A stretch of DNA of 64,000 nt from Nocardioides sp. JQ2195 (GCF_012272695.1 NZ_CP050902.1:248001-312000); one strand, 5' to 3'. Shown: positions 18,225 through 28,076, numbered from the stretch's first letter. A program made the numbers and translations. The notes: generated by a model from the letters alone, not told the origin.

Positions 18225-18818
18225 TCACCAACCGTTGCGGTGCACGACCTCTGCGGTGTCCTTGCGTCGTCGCCTCGCCGCGGAACCGGACGAGCCGGTG
18301 TCGGCAGGCCGGTGACCGACGGTGATCGCGCCGATCGGCGTGTAGTCGCCGGGTACGTCGAACTCCGCACGGAACGCGTCGTGCCTCTGGCCGGGGATGC
18401 CGAAGAAGCACGCACCGAGCCCTTCGTCGACGGCGGTCTGCAGGATCAACAGGGACGCCATGCCGGTGTCGATGTGCCAGTAGGGCACCGGCCACCGTTG
18501 GTCGGAGCCGGCCTTGTCCCGTTCGGCGTAGCGGTCCAGGTAGGTCGACTCGTTGGACATCGGGACGATCACCACCGGAGCCGTGCGCATGCCGTCGAGC
18601 CAGGGGTTGGAGGCGCCCGGGTCGGGACTGGTGGCTTCCCAGAACCGCGCCACGGAGTCGGGGGTGTCAAGGCGCAGGAACGCCCAGCCCTGGCTGAAGC
18701 CAGCGCTCGGGGCCCGGGTGGCGTGATCGAGGAGCCGGTCGACGACGGCAGCGTCGACCGGCCTGTCGGCGTACCTGCGGATCATGCGGCGTCGACGGAC
18801 GACCTCTCCGAACTCCAT
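18225..18818 (-). CDS. Nitroreductase-like FMN oxidoreductase
   Basis: 197 residues typical of short nitroreductase-fold proteins. EVVRRRRMIRRYADRPV at the N-terminus is the phosphate-contact Arg cluster, ATRAPSAGFSQGW near 33 is the FMN loop, and GLGACFFGIPGQ near 135 is the second conserved loop. Proteins of this group reduce nitro compounds, quinones or flavins, or act in F420-linked reactions; the substrate is not predictable. It is a single-gene unit, divergent from the allC-like gene, with the second hut operator candidate between them. Control by the hut regulator is possible. Confidence 0.82.
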   Translation of the reverse strand: MEFGEVVRRRRMIRRYADRPVDAAVVDRLLDHATRAPSAGFSQGWAFLRLDTPDSVARFWEATSPDPGASNPWLDGMRTAPVVIVPMSNESTYLDRYAERDKAGSDQRWPVPYWHIDTGMASLLILQTAVDEGLGACFFGIPGQRHDAFRAEFDVPGDYTPIGAITVGHRPADTGSSGSAARRRRKDTAEVVHRNGW

Positions 18819-18845
18819 GCCGCGATCCTCCCACCCGGCCGGTCT

Positions 18846-18861
18846 GTCTCAGATCCGAGAC
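18846..18861. promoter_or_regulatory. Putative hut operator 2 (upstream of allC-like/hutF/hutI)
   Basis: GTCTCAGATCCGAGAC matches the site before hutH at 14 of 16 positions, with the same GTCTC...GAGAC symmetry. It lies 54 bases before the allC-like start and 27 bases from the nitroreductase-like start on the other strand. Confidence 0.65.
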
Positions 18862-18915
18862 CCTCAGCTGGTGAGTCGCGTTGACCCCGGGGCGCCGGGC
18901 CGGTGGACTGTCAGC

Positions 18916-20115
18916 GTGAGCTTCGAACGGATGTGGCAGGACCTGGGCCCGGTTGGGCGGTCGGCGAGCAGCGGCGGCTACTTCCGGCAGCCCTTCGGCT
19001 CGGCCGAGCGCGAGTGCCACGCGTGGTTCCTGGAGGAGTGCGCCGCTCGCGGGCTCGAGGTCGAGAGTGACGGCAACGGCAACACGGTCGGCTGGTGGCG
19101 GGCCGGCTCCGGCTCGTCCGTGCTGACCGGCTCCCACCTCGACTCCGTCTTGGACGGCGGTGCGTACGACGGCCCGCTCGGCGTCGTCTCGTCGCTTGCG
19201 GCGATCGACCTGCTCCGCGACCGCGGCTTCGTCCCGTCCCGGCCGATCGGCGTGGGTGCCTTCGTGGAGGAGGAAGGATCCAGGTTCGGCCTGGCCTGCC
19301 TGGGCTCGCGGCTGATGACGGGCGCGACCACCCCGGAGGCGGCGCAGGAGCTGCGCGACCGGGACGGTGTGCACCTCCTCGACGCGATGGCCGCCGCCGG
19401 ACTGGATCCGCAGCTGGGCAGGGGGACGCTCCTCGACGACGTCGGTGTCTTCGTCGAGCTCCACGTCGAGCAAGGACGCGATCTCGTCGACCGCGGCGCC
19501 GCCGTGGGCGTGGCCAGCGAGATCTGGCCGCACGGGCGCTTCCGGTTCGACTTCACCGGCGAGGCGAACCACGCCGGCACCACCCGCATGGAGGATCGGC
19601 ACGACCCGATGCTGACCTATGCGATGACCGCCCTGGCCGCCAACAAGCAGGCCCGGCTCTCGGGCGAGCGAGCCACGTTCGGCCGGATCGAGGCGGTGCC
19701 CAACGGCACCAACGCCGTTCCGTCGCGGGTGACCGCCTGGCTCGACGCCCGGTGCGAGACCGACGAGTCGCTGACGCGGATGCTCGCCGAGATCGAGCGC
19801 CTCGGCCAGGACCGAGCCGGTCGCGACGGCACCGCGCTCTCAGTGACCCCCGAGTCGGTCTCGGCCGCGGTCGGCTTCGACGCCGACCTGGCCCGCCGCC
19901 TGGCGGTCGACCACGCGGGCGGGGACTGGCCGATCATCGCCACCCAGGCCGGTCATGATGCCGGCGTGCTCTCGGCGGCCGGCATCCCGACAGCGATGCT
20001 CTTCGTGCGGAATCCGACCGGGGTCTCGCACTCCCCGGCCGAGTCGGCCGAGATCGCCGACTGCCTGGTCGGCGTCGAGGCGCTCGCCGACACCCTCGAG
20101 AGGCTGGCCGGGTGA
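18916..20115 (+). CDS. M20 amidohydrolase, AllC-like, in the hut operon (probable N-formylglutamate step)
   Basis: GTG 18916 (VSFERMW) is chosen because the family homology starts here; ATG 18931 is an alternative. The 399 residues carry the hydantoinase/carbamoylase signatures. TGSHLDSVLDGGAYDGPLG near residue 75 and VEEEGSRFG near 117 supply metal ligands and catalytic Glu. FVELHVEQG near 182 and TQAGHDAG near 343 follow. Family members cleave allantoate, N-carbamoyl amino acids or formyl amides. It overlaps hutF by 4 bases and no HutG is visible. The simplest reading is that it deformylates N-formyl-L-glutamate, the HutF product, to glutamate and formate. That step is inferred from position. 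Confidence 0.82.
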   Translation: MSFERMWQDLGPVGRSASSGGYFRQPFGSAERECHAWFLEECAARGLEVESDGNGNTVGWWRAGSGSSVLTGSHLDSVLDGGAYDGPLGVVSSLAAIDLLRDRGFVPSRPIGVGAFVEEEGSRFGLACLGSRLMTGATTPEAAQELRDRDGVHLLDAMAAAGLDPQLGRGTLLDDVGVFVELHVEQGRDLVDRGAAVGVASEIWPHGRFRFDFTGEANHAGTTRMEDRHDPMLTYAMTALAANKQARLSGERATFGRIEAVPNGTNAVPSRVTAWLDARCETDESLTRMLAEIERLGQDRAGRDGTALSVTPESVSAAVGFDADLARRLAVDHAGGDWPIIATQAGHDAGVLSAAGIPTAMLFVRNPTGVSHSPAESAEIADCLVGVEALADTLERLAG

Positions 20116-21536
20116 GCGCGACCTTCCTGCTCGAGCGAGCGCTGATCGACGACCGGGTCGAGGCCGACGTGCTCGTGGTCGTCGAGGACGGCCGGTTCAC
20201 CGAGGTGCTGCCCGGCCGAGACCGCCACCTCCCGGCCGGGGAGTCACCCTCTTCTCGGGTACCCGGGGTGACGAGCGAGCCTGTGAGGCTGGCGGGGCTG
20301 AGCATCCCGGGCCTGGCGAACTGTCACTCGCACGCGTTCCACCGGGCGCTGCGCGGACGCACCCAGCAGGTGGGGGCTGACGGGAGCCCGGGCAGCTTCT
20401 GGACCTGGCGCGAGCAGATGTACGCCGTGGCGCAGCGGCTCGACCCCGACAGCTACCACGACCTGGCGAGGGCCACCTATCGGGAGATGCTCTCGGCCGG
20501 CATCACCGCGGTGGGCGAGTTCCACTACCTGCACCACCAACCCGACGGCACGCCCTATGCCGATCCCAACGCGATGGGCCACGCGCTGGTCGCAGCGGCG
20601 AAGGACGCCGGCATCCGGATCGCGCTGCTCGACACCTGCTACCTCGCGGCAGGGATCGGGAGGGCTCCCGAGGGCGTCCAGGTGCGCTACTCCGACGGCG
20701 ACGCCGAGCGCTGGGCCCAGCGCGTCGACCAGCTGCGCGGTGACGAGTCCACCGTCATCGGAGCGGCGATCCACTCGGTGCGAGCGGTCCCGAAGGAGCA
20801 GATCCCGACGATCTCCCGATGGGCACGGGCCGACACGCCTGACGGCCGGCCCCTCCACGTCCACCTCAGCGAGCAGGTCGCCGAGAACGAGCAGTGCCAC
20901 GCCGCCCACGGCTGCACGCCGACGGAACTGCTCGACGACTGCGGCGCGCTCGGCCCGATGACCAGCGCCGTGCACGCCACCCACCTCACCGACCACGACC
21001 TCGCCCTGGTCGGCGGCGCCAGCGCACATGCCTGCTTCTGCCCGACGACCGAGCGTGACCTGGGCGACGGGATCGGCCCGTCCCGCGCGCTCTTCGACCA
21101 CGGCGCCCGACTCACGCTCGGTTCCGACAGCCACGCCGTGATCGACCCGTTCGAGGAGATGCGTGCGGTCGAGCTCGACGAACGCCTGGCCACCCAGCAG
21201 CGCGGCCACTGGAGTGCCGTGGAGCTGCTCGGGGCGGCGACCCACCAGGGGCACGCCAGCCTCGGCTTCGCCGACGCCGGACGGATCGCGGTCGGCCAGC
21301 GCGCCGACCTGGTCACCCTCGACACCACGTCGACCCGCACCGCCGGCACCGGGGCGGGCCCGGAGACGGCCGTCTTCGCGGCCGTCGCCGAGGACGTCCG
21401 ACAGGTCATGGTCGACGGCCTCGTCCACGAGGCAGGTGCGATCCGGGACGAGGTCGGCCCGGAGCTGGAGCGGGCCGTCCGGTCGGTCAGCGAACAACCC
21501 GTCAGCCGTCGAGCAGCCAGCGAAGGAATGCGATGA
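20112..21536 (+). CDS. hutF: Formimidoylglutamate deiminase
   Basis: HutF turns N-formimidoyl-L-glutamate into N-formyl-L-glutamate and ammonia. GTG 20112 overlaps the previous stop (GTGA). The 474 residues show an amidohydrolase barrel. [18 protein letters not shown] near residue 65 holds the first H-x-H metal site, [13 protein letters not shown] near 250 a metal His, and [16 protein letters not shown] near 337 the catalytic Asp. The FW-WRE-MY segment after the first motif is characteristic of HutF. A short Pro/Ser-rich stretch before the first motif (about 40-52) comes from a small palindromic DNA segment (20243-20272) and may be a local insertion. Ends overlapping hutI by 4 bases. Confidence 0.9.
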   Translation: MSATFLLERALIDDRVEADVLVVVEDGRFTEVLPGRDRHLPAGESPSSRVPGVTSEPVRLAGLSIPGLANCHSHAFHRALRGRTQQVGADGSPGSFWTWREQMYAVAQRLDPDSYHDLARATYREMLSAGITAVGEFHYLHHQPDGTPYADPNAMGHALVAAAKDAGIRIALLDTCYLAAGIGRAPEGVQVRYSDGDAERWAQRVDQLRGDESTVIGAAIHSVRAVPKEQIPTISRWARADTPDGRPLHVHLSEQVAENEQCHAAHGCTPTELLDDCGALGPMTSAVHATHLTDHDLALVGGASAHACFCPTTERDLGDGIGPSRALFDHGARLTLGSDSHAVIDPFEEMRAVELDERLATQQRGHWSAVELLGAATHQGHASLGFADAGRIAVGQRADLVTLDTTSTRTAGTGAGPETAVFAAVAEDVRQVMVDGLVHEAGAIRDEVGPELERAVRSVSEQPVSRRAASEGMR

Positions 21537-22711
21537 GCACCACTGCCAGCACCTCTCCGAGCACCCCACCCAGCACTCTCGTGACCAACATCGGCGAGCT
21601 CACCACGTGGGACCCGGAGCAACCGATCGTCCGGGCGGCGGCGTTCGTCATCGAGGCGGGTGCGGTGGCGTGGACCGGCCCGGCGGCACAGGCGCCCGCG
21701 GCCGACACGGCGTACGACGCGGGGGGCCGCGCGGTCATCCCCGGCTTCGTCGACAGCCACTCCCACCTGGTCTTCGCCGGTGACCGGGCCGAGGAGTTCA
21801 GCGCCCGGATGGCCGGGCAGCCCTACGCCGCTGGCGGAATCCGGACGACGGTGCGCGCGACGCGCGAGGCCAGCGACGAGCAGCTGACCTCGCACGTGGC
21901 CAGGCTGGTGCAGGAGATGCGCCGGCAGGGCACCACGACCCTGGAGATCAAGAGCGGCTACGGGCTGAGCGTGCGCGACGAAGCCCGCTCGCTGGCCATC
22001 GCCCGGCAGTTCACCGAGGAGACCACGTTCCTCGGCGCCCACGTCGTCCCCGAGGGGATCGAGCCCGAGGACTACGTCGCCGAGGTCACCGGTCCGATGC
22101 TCGAGGCGGCGGCACCCCATGCGCGTTGGGTCGACGTGTTCTGCGAGCGCGGTGCCTTCGACGCCGACCAGGCACGGGCCGTGCTGACCGCGGGTGTTGC
22201 CCGAGGACTCCGGCCCCGCATGCACGCCAACCAGCTCGGCGAGGGTCCCGGCGTCCGCCTGGCCTGTGAGCTCGGCCTGGTGGCCGTCGACCACTGCACC
22301 TACCTCAGCGACGACGACGTCGCTGCGTTGCGCGACTCCGGAACGATCGCGACGCTGCTGCCGGGGGTCGAGTTCTCGACCAAGCACCCGTTCCCCGACG
22401 CGCGGGCACTCCTGGATGCCGGGGTGTCGGTCGCGATCGCCACCGACTGCAACCCGGGCTCGTGCTTCACCAGCTCGATGCCGTTCTGCATCGCCCTGGC
22501 CGTGCGCGAGATGGGGCTGACCCCGACCGAGGCGCTCGCCGCGGCCACGCGTGGCGGCGCCGACGCGCTGGCTCGTGACGACGTCGGGACCCTGCAGCCG
22601 GGCGCCCGCGCCGACTTCGCCGTGCTCGACGCACCGAACCACCTGCACCTGGCCTACCGCCCCGGCGTACCCCTCGTGCAGGAGACCTGGGTCCGCGGAG
22701 CGCGGTGCTGA
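21533..22711 (+). CDS. hutI: Imidazolonepropionase
   Basis: HutI hydrolyses 4-imidazolone-5-propionate to N-formimidoyl-L-glutamate. The 392-residue protein has [19 protein letters not shown] near residue 70 (H-x-H metal site and family-specific FAGDR), [11 protein letters not shown] near 140, GAHVVPEG near 170, MHANQLGE near 228 and [15 protein letters not shown] near 306. All are standard HutI landmarks. It is the last gene of the coupled allC-hutF-hutI block. With hutH and hutU at 10-13.7 kb the window encodes the complete path from histidine to N-formylglutamate, and to glutamate if the AllC-like enzyme does the last step. Confidence 0.94.
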   Translation: MSTTASTSPSTPPSTLVTNIGELTTWDPEQPIVRAAAFVIEAGAVAWTGPAAQAPAADTAYDAGGRAVIPGFVDSHSHLVFAGDRAEEFSARMAGQPYAAGGIRTTVRATREASDEQLTSHVARLVQEMRRQGTTTLEIKSGYGLSVRDEARSLAIARQFTEETTFLGAHVVPEGIEPEDYVAEVTGPMLEAAAPHARWVDVFCERGAFDADQARAVLTAGVARGLRPRMHANQLGEGPGVRLACELGLVAVDHCTYLSDDDVAALRDSGTIATLLPGVEFSTKHPFPDARALLDAGVSVAIATDCNPGSCFTSSMPFCIALAVREMGLTPTEALAAATRGGADALARDDVGTLQPGARADFAVLDAPNHLHLAYRPGVPLVQETWVRGARC

Positions 22712-22822
22712 CCCCGGGCAGATCTGAGGCATCCCGACAGCCCGCCTAAGGCAGTCGCCCCATGTGCGGGCCTACCTCAGAGGCGCACTCTCGACACATC
22801 AACTCGAGAGAAGGGCACTGAG

Positions 22823-22993
22823 ATGGACAGCTACAACAGCTACTACACCGAGGCGGAAGCCACCTACCGGCGCGAGCGGGCCAACCAGATCCGGAAGCCG
22901 GTTCGCCGCAGCCGTCGCGAGCGGGCACAGGACCGCGCACTCGATCGGGCACAGCGTGCCCGCCGATCCATGGGCGACGACCTGGCCAGCTGA
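22823..22993 (+). CDS. Small basic protein, 56 residues
   Basis: ATG 22823 lies 6 bases after an AGAAGGG Shine-Dalgarno-like run and ends at TGA 22991-22993. The product begins MDSYNSYYTEAEATYRRER and continues with an Arg-rich helical middle (KPVRRSRRERA), then MGDDLAS. The Tyr/Glu-rich head and Arg/Ala-rich body look like a translated, helix-forming peptide and not random high-GC sequence. No known domain is recognised; nucleic-acid or ribosome contact is a guess from charge. It sits alone between hutI and the LuxR regulator. Confidence 0.6.
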   Translation: MDSYNSYYTEAEATYRRERANQIRKPVRRSRRERAQDRALDRAQRARRSMGDDLAS

Positions 22994-23051
22994 GGCCGGC
23001 GTGACCGTGGTGCGGGACAAACCCGCGAGCGCTGACCGCCTCCCACCCGGC

Positions 23052-26015
23052 ATGATGGGGGACGTGGCTCCAGCCGGAACGATGTCGACCCTCGTCGGAC
23101 GCGATGCCGAACTTGCCGAGCTCAGCTCGACACTCGGAATCCTTCCGACGAGGGTCGAGGCGCGCCCGGGCGCGGACGCCCAGCCGCACGTGGTCCTGCT
23201 GGCCGGGGACGCGGGCGTGGGCAAGACCCGGTTGCTGACCGCCCTGCGCGATGTTGCCTTCGCCGAGGGGTGGCAGGTCGTTGCCGGCCACTGCCTCGAC
23301 TTCGGCGACAGTGCGCTGCCTTACCTCCCGTTCTCCGAGGTGATGGGTCGCTTGGCCGCGGACCTGCCCGAGGTGGTCGACACGGTTGCCGGCCTGCACC
23401 CCGGACTGTCCCGGCTCCAGCCCGGTCGCCGCATGCTCTCCGGAGAGCTGGGGGAGCCGGGGCAGGCGACCGTCGACCGCGCCGACATCTTCGAGGCGGT
23501 GCATGCCCTTCTCGAGCGTGCCGCCGAGAAGGCGCCGCTCCTCCTGGTGATCGAGGACGCCCACTGGGCCGACCAGTCGACGCGTGACCTGATCAGCTTC
23601 TTGTGCTCGCGTCCGTTCGTCCCACCGGTGGGCGTGGTGATCAGCTATCGCGCCGAGGACCTGCATCGCCGCCACCCCCTGCGTGCGCAGGTCGCCGAGT
23701 GGACCCGGGTCCGTGGGGTCCACCGCATGCTGCTCGAGCCGCTCGGACCAGTCGCGGTGCGGGCCCTGATCCGTGAGCTCCACCCCGAGGCGCTCCCCGA
23801 GTCGGGGGTGTCCGACATCGTCCTGCGCGCCGAGGGCAATGCCTTCTTCGTCGAGGAGCTGGTCGGCGCCGCCTGGGACTCCCGGGTCCCCGACGACCTG
23901 GCCGACCTGCTGCTGGTGCGCCTGGACCGGCTCGACGACACCGGCCGCCAGGTGGTGCGGGCCATCTCCGCCGCCGGCCGGAAGATCACCCACGACCTCC
24001 TGGTCGAGGCCAGCGGAGTCAAGCCCGACGACCTCGACCGCGCGCTGCGCAGCGCGATCGACTCCCACGTGCTGGTCACCGCTGGGGACGACTCCTATGC
24101 GTTCCGGCACGCGCTGCTGGCCGAGGCGATCTATGACGACCTGCTCCCGGGTGAACGGGTGCGGCTGCACGCGTCGTACGCCGAGGCGTTGCGCGACGGC
24201 CGCGCCCGGGGCACCGCCGCGGAGCTGGCCCGTCACGCCCGGGCGGCGATGGACTTCGAGACCGCGCTGAAGGCAAGCGTGCAGGCGGGTGACGAGGCGC
24301 GAGCCGTCGGTGGTCCGGACGAGTCGGCCCGCCACTACGAGCACGCGCTGGAGATCGCGGCCGACCCGAAGCTGGCCGTGGGCGTGGAGGTGGCACCGCT
24401 CGTCGTCAAGGCCAGCGAGGCGCTGGTCGCCAACGGCCAGATGCATCGCGCGTTGACCCTGCTCGAACGACACCTGGCCTCACTGGGTGACGAGACCGAG
24501 CCCGTCGACCGTGCCCAGCTGCACCTGGCTGCCGCACACACCGCGCTGCTCTTCGACAGCGACACCGACTGGCTCAAGCACGCGGAGGACGGCCTGGCCC
24601 TGACTCCCGCCGAGCCGACGCGTGAGCGGGCCAAGCTGCTGGCGCTGTTCGCCCGGGTGATGCTGGCCAGCGACGACAAGCAACGCGCCCGTGACGCCGC
24701 CGTGGAGGCGCTGGCCCTGTCCGAGCGGCACAACCTGCCCAAGACCGCCGCCGACGTGACCACCACGATCATCGGCCTCGACAAGCAGGCCCCGATGGAG
24801 GAGCTGCAGGTCGCCCTCGAGGAGGCGGTGCAGCGAGCCCGCACGACGGGTGCGGTGAACGCCGAGCTGCGGGCACTCTTCATCCTCGGACGCGCCCACC
24901 AGGACCGTGGCCACTTCCCGGAGGCCTGCGAGGCGTTCGCCCAGGCAGCCACCCGGGCCGCCGAAGCCGGGGTCCCGTGGGCTCCGTACGCCTTCGACTC
25001 GCGATTCATGCACGCCCAGATCGCCTTCACCGTGGGGATGTGGGAGTCGGTCCTGTCCCTGACCGACATGGCGGGCCAGTCGCCCCCACCGGTGTCGGAG
25101 GCCCTGCTCCTCACCCTGCGCCTCGCCGTGGGCAGCGCCCGCGGGGAGAACCAGCTGGCCGCGCTCAAGCGGCTTCGCAAGCACTGGAGTCGCGAAGGGG
25201 TGGTGGCGATCTTCTCCGCCCCGGTCGAGATCGAGGCCTTCGGGAGGGCCGGGAGACCCCAGGCAGCCGTGGAGGCCCACGACCTGCTCGTCGACACCCT
25301 CTCGCCGAACTGGGGCGAGTTCTTCCAGGCACGGGTGCGGCTCTCAGCGGTCACGATCGCCGCGCTGTCGGAGAGCGTTCCGGTGATGAGCAGCGACGAC
25401 CGAGCGACGTACGCCGAGGTGGCGGAGCGGCTGCTCGCAGCCGGCCACCGGGCGCTCGAGTCCCGCGCCGAGGCCCAGGTGCTGTGGGGTCCCGAGGGGC
25501 GGGCCTGGGCCAAGCGGCTCGATGCGGAGCTGTTGCGCTGGCGTTGGCTGGTCGGCGTCGACACCCCGCCGCTGGAGGAGCTCACCGAGGTGTGGCGCGA
25601 GACCGTGACCCTCTTCGAGGATCTCGGGAACCCGCACGAGCTGGCGTGGAGCAGGGCGCGGTTGGCCTCGGTGCTGCGGGCCTCCGGAGACCCGGCCGCC
25701 GCGCGGGAGGTGGCCGACCGGGCACGACAGGCCGCCGCGAGCCTGGGCGCGACACCGCTCATCGAGGTGCTCAAGCTGCTCGGAAGCACGCCTGTGCGCG
25801 CCGCATCGACGGGCTCGACCGCGCTGACCCCGAGGGAGACGGAGATCCTCACCCTGGTGGCGGCGGGGCGCACGAACGGCGAGATCGCCAAACAGCTCTT
25901 CATCAGTGCGAAGACGGTCAGCGTGCACGTCTCCAACGTCCTGGGCAAGCTCGGCGCCGCCGGCCGCACGGAGGCTGCCGCGATTGCTCGCAGGCGTGGC
26001 CTGATCGCGGACTGA
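23052..26015 (+). CDS. LAL-type LuxR family regulator with AAA ATPase domain
   Basis: Start is uncertain: ATG 23052, 23055 or 23082, or GTG 23001, all lack a clear ribosome site. From 23052 it is 987 residues. A STAND/AAA-like ATPase opens with LVGRDAELAEL; Walker A GDAGVGKTRLL is near residue 55 and Walker B LLLVIEDAHWAD near 165. A long alpha-helical, TPR-like middle (about 400-900) follows. A C-terminal LuxR helix-turn-helix (LTPRETEILTLVAAGRTNGE near 925, then SAKTVSVHVSNVLGKLG) binds DNA. LAL regulators switch pathways on in response to a ligand. The MFS gene 67 bases downstream on the same strand is a plausible target. Confidence 0.88.
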   Translation: MMGDVAPAGTMSTLVGRDAELAELSSTLGILPTRVEARPGADAQPHVVLLAGDAGVGKTRLLTALRDVAFAEGWQVVAGHCLDFGDSALPYLPFSEVMGRLAADLPEVVDTVAGLHPGLSRLQPGRRMLSGELGEPGQATVDRADIFEAVHALLERAAEKAPLLLVIEDAHWADQSTRDLISFLCSRPFVPPVGVVISYRAEDLHRRHPLRAQVAEWTRVRGVHRMLLEPLGPVAVRALIRELHPEALPESGVSDIVLRAEGNAFFVEELVGAAWDSRVPDDLADLLLVRLDRLDDTGRQVVRAISAAGRKITHDLLVEASGVKPDDLDRALRSAIDSHVLVTAGDDSYAFRHALLAEAIYDDLLPGERVRLHASYAEALRDGRARGTAAELARHARAAMDFETALKASVQAGDEARAVGGPDESARHYEHALEIAADPKLAVGVEVAPLVVKASEALVANGQMHRALTLLERHLASLGDETEPVDRAQLHLAAAHTALLFDSDTDWLKHAEDGLALTPAEPTRERAKLLALFARVMLASDDKQRARDAAVEALALSERHNLPKTAADVTTTIIGLDKQAPMEELQVALEEAVQRARTTGAVNAELRALFILGRAHQDRGHFPEACEAFAQAATRAAEAGVPWAPYAFDSRFMHAQIAFTVGMWESVLSLTDMAGQSPPPVSEALLLTLRLAVGSARGENQLAALKRLRKHWSREGVVAIFSAPVEIEAFGRAGRPQAAVEAHDLLVDTLSPNWGEFFQARVRLSAVTIAALSESVPVMSSDDRATYAEVAERLLAAGHRALESRAEAQVLWGPEGRAWAKRLDAELLRWRWLVGVDTPPLEELTEVWRETVTLFEDLGNPHELAWSRARLASVLRASGDPAAAREVADRARQAAASLGATPLIEVLKLLGSTPVRAASTGSTALTPRETEILTLVAAGRTNGEIAKQLFISAKTVSVHVSNVLGKLGAAGRTEAAAIARRRGLIAD

Positions 26016-26082
26016 CCGGCGGGCGTCGGCAGCGGGCTGGCAGACTGCGGACACAGACCCAGCCAGCACGAGGAGCCCCGCC

Positions 26083-28059
26083 GTGACGACCACCGAACGC
26101 CGCGCTCCCACCGGGGCGGTCATCACGGTGTTGTCGCTGGCCGGCATGCTGGCTGCGCTGCAGCAGACCTTGGTCGTCCCGCTCACCCCCGACATTCCGC
26201 GCATCCTCGAGGTGTCGGACGCGAACGCGTCGTGGATGGTCACCATCACGCTCCTCACCGGAGCGGTGGCGACCCCGATCGTGTCCCGCCTGGCCGACAT
26301 GTTCGGCAAGAAGCGGATGATCCTGATCTCCCTGGCCTGCATGGTGATCGGGTCGCTGCTGCTGGCCCTGAGCCCGGCCTTCGTCCTCGCCCTGACCGGT
26401 CGGGCCCTCCAAGGCTTCGGTGCGGCCCTGATCCCCGTCGGCATCAGCATCATGCGCGACGAGCTGCCGCCGGCACGCGTCGGTTTCGGTGTGGCGCTGA
26501 TGAGCGCCACCCTCGGCATCGGCAGCGCCCTGGGGCTGCCGCTCTCCGGCGTGCTCTTCGAGCACTTCGGCTGGCACTCGCTCTTCTGGGTCGCCGCCGG
26601 CTTCGGTGCGGTGGTCACCGTCGGGGTGGCCCTGCTGGTCGAGGAGTCCGAGGTCCGGTCCCCGGGACGCTTCGACTACCGAGGTGCCGTGCTCCTGTCG
26701 GCGGCGTTGACCTCGTTCCTCCTGGCGGTCACCAACGGTGGCACCTGGGGTTGGTTGAGCCCCGGTGTGCTGGGCTGCTTCGCGGCCTCCGTGGTGATCA
26801 TGGCGGCATGGTTCCCGCTCGAGCTGCGGGTGAGCGAGCCGATGGTCGACCTGCGTACGTCGGCACGCCGGCCGGTGCTGCTGACCAACGTCGCGTCGGT
26901 CCTGATCGCCTTCGGCATGTATGTGAACATGCTGCTCACGGTCCAGCTGCTCGAGCTGCCCGAGGAGTCGGGCTACGGCTTCGGTCTCGACGTGAGTGCC
27001 GCGGGCCTGGCGATGGTGCCGACCGGACTCGTGATGGTGGTGCTGTCACCGGTCTCCGGCGCGATGCTGGCCCGGATCGGCGGACGCACGACGATGTTGG
27101 TCGGCGGCGGGATCATGGCCTCGGCCTATGTCTTCCGGGCCTTCGCCTCCGAATCGTTGGCCCAGATCATCGTTGGCTCCACCCTCGTCGGCATCGGGAC
27201 GGCGTTCGCCTTCGCTGCGATGCCGACCCTGATCATGGCCGCGGTGCCGATCACGGAGACCGCCTCCGCGAACGGTCTCAACTCGCTGATGCGCGCCGTG
27301 GGTGGATCGACGTCGAGCGCGGCCCTGGCGGCGATCATGACCTCCATGACCGTCGGCTTCGCCGGACGGAAGATCCCGTCCGAGGGCGCCTTCACCCTGA
27401 TGTTCTGGTTGTGCGCGCTGGCCTGCTTCCTCGCCTGCCTGGTCACTTGGGCGATCCCGTTGCCCTCCACCGCCGCTGCTGGACGCGAAGGCGTTCCGTC
27501 CGTGGCCACCGCCGGGGACAGCAGGGAGACGGTCATCCGGGGTCGGATCCTCCCCGGTGATCGACTCCCCGACCTGACACCTGCCTTCGTCACGGTCACC
27601 CGGATGGACGGGCGTCCGGTCGACTGGGCGCGCTGTGACCGCGAAGGCCGCTTCGGAGTTGCCCTGCCGGGGCCCGGCCGCTACCTCCTGATCGGCAATG
27701 CCCGGGGGTGGGCGCCCCAGGCGCAGGTGATCGACTTCCGTGAGGGCGCCGACCCGCAGGATGTCGTCCTGGAGCGCCAATTGACCCTGTCGGGCACGGT
27801 GAGCAACGCCGGCGCCGTGGTGTCGCACGCGTTGGTGACGCTGCACCTGGGCAGCGGCGACTTCGTGCACTCCACCCACGCCGACGACCAGGGGGAGTTC
27901 GTGATGCCGTTGCCGGTTCCGGGTCCCTACATCGTGAGCGCAGCGAGCGAGGAGCTCGGCTGCGCCGCCTCCCGGAAGCTGACGGTCAACACCGACCCGG
28001 AGGTGGTCGACGTGGACCTCGCCCTGGAGCTCCGACCGATGCCTGTGGTCGAACCGTGA
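26083..28059 (+). CDS. MFS transporter fused to two C-terminal beta-sandwich (CarboxypepD_reg-like) domains
   Basis: GTG 26083 follows a GAGGAG site. Of 658 residues the first ~465 form a 14-TM EmrB/QacA-type antiporter, with SRLADMFGKKRMIL near 66 and GRALQGFGAALIPVGISIM near 105. After the last helix a linker leads to two similar domains. The first, about residues 482-565 (VIRGRILPGDRLPDLTPAFV, then DREGRFGVALPGPGRYLL), is followed by a second at about 566-650 (LSGTVSNAGAVVSHALVTL, then DQGEFVMPLPVPGPYIVSA). Both have the transthyretin/CarboxypepD_reg pattern. Such a tail on an MFS exporter is unusual; its side of the membrane depends on helix number. Overlaps the next gene's possible GTG start. 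Confidence 0.82.
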   Translation: MTTTERRAPTGAVITVLSLAGMLAALQQTLVVPLTPDIPRILEVSDANASWMVTITLLTGAVATPIVSRLADMFGKKRMILISLACMVIGSLLLALSPAFVLALTGRALQGFGAALIPVGISIMRDELPPARVGFGVALMSATLGIGSALGLPLSGVLFEHFGWHSLFWVAAGFGAVVTVGVALLVEESEVRSPGRFDYRGAVLLSAALTSFLLAVTNGGTWGWLSPGVLGCFAASVVIMAAWFPLELRVSEPMVDLRTSARRPVLLTNVASVLIAFGMYVNMLLTVQLLELPEESGYGFGLDVSAAGLAMVPTGLVMVVLSPVSGAMLARIGGRTTMLVGGGIMASAYVFRAFASESLAQIIVGSTLVGIGTAFAFAAMPTLIMAAVPITETASANGLNSLMRAVGGSTSSAALAAIMTSMTVGFAGRKIPSEGAFTLMFWLCALACFLACLVTWAIPLPSTAAAGREGVPSVATAGDSRETVIRGRILPGDRLPDLTPAFVTVTRMDGRPVDWARCDREGRFGVALPGPGRYLLIGNARGWAPQAQVIDFREGADPQDVVLERQLTLSGTVSNAGAVVSHALVTLHLGSGDFVHSTHADDQGEFVMPLPVPGPYIVSAASEELGCAASRKLTVNTDPEVVDVDLALELRPMPVVEP

Positions 28060-28076
28060 CGCGAGAGACTGACGCC

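Noticed and set aside
22739-22771. Terminator after hutI
   Set aside because: Only a 6-7 bp stem with a 20-base loop and no T-run; too weak to call.
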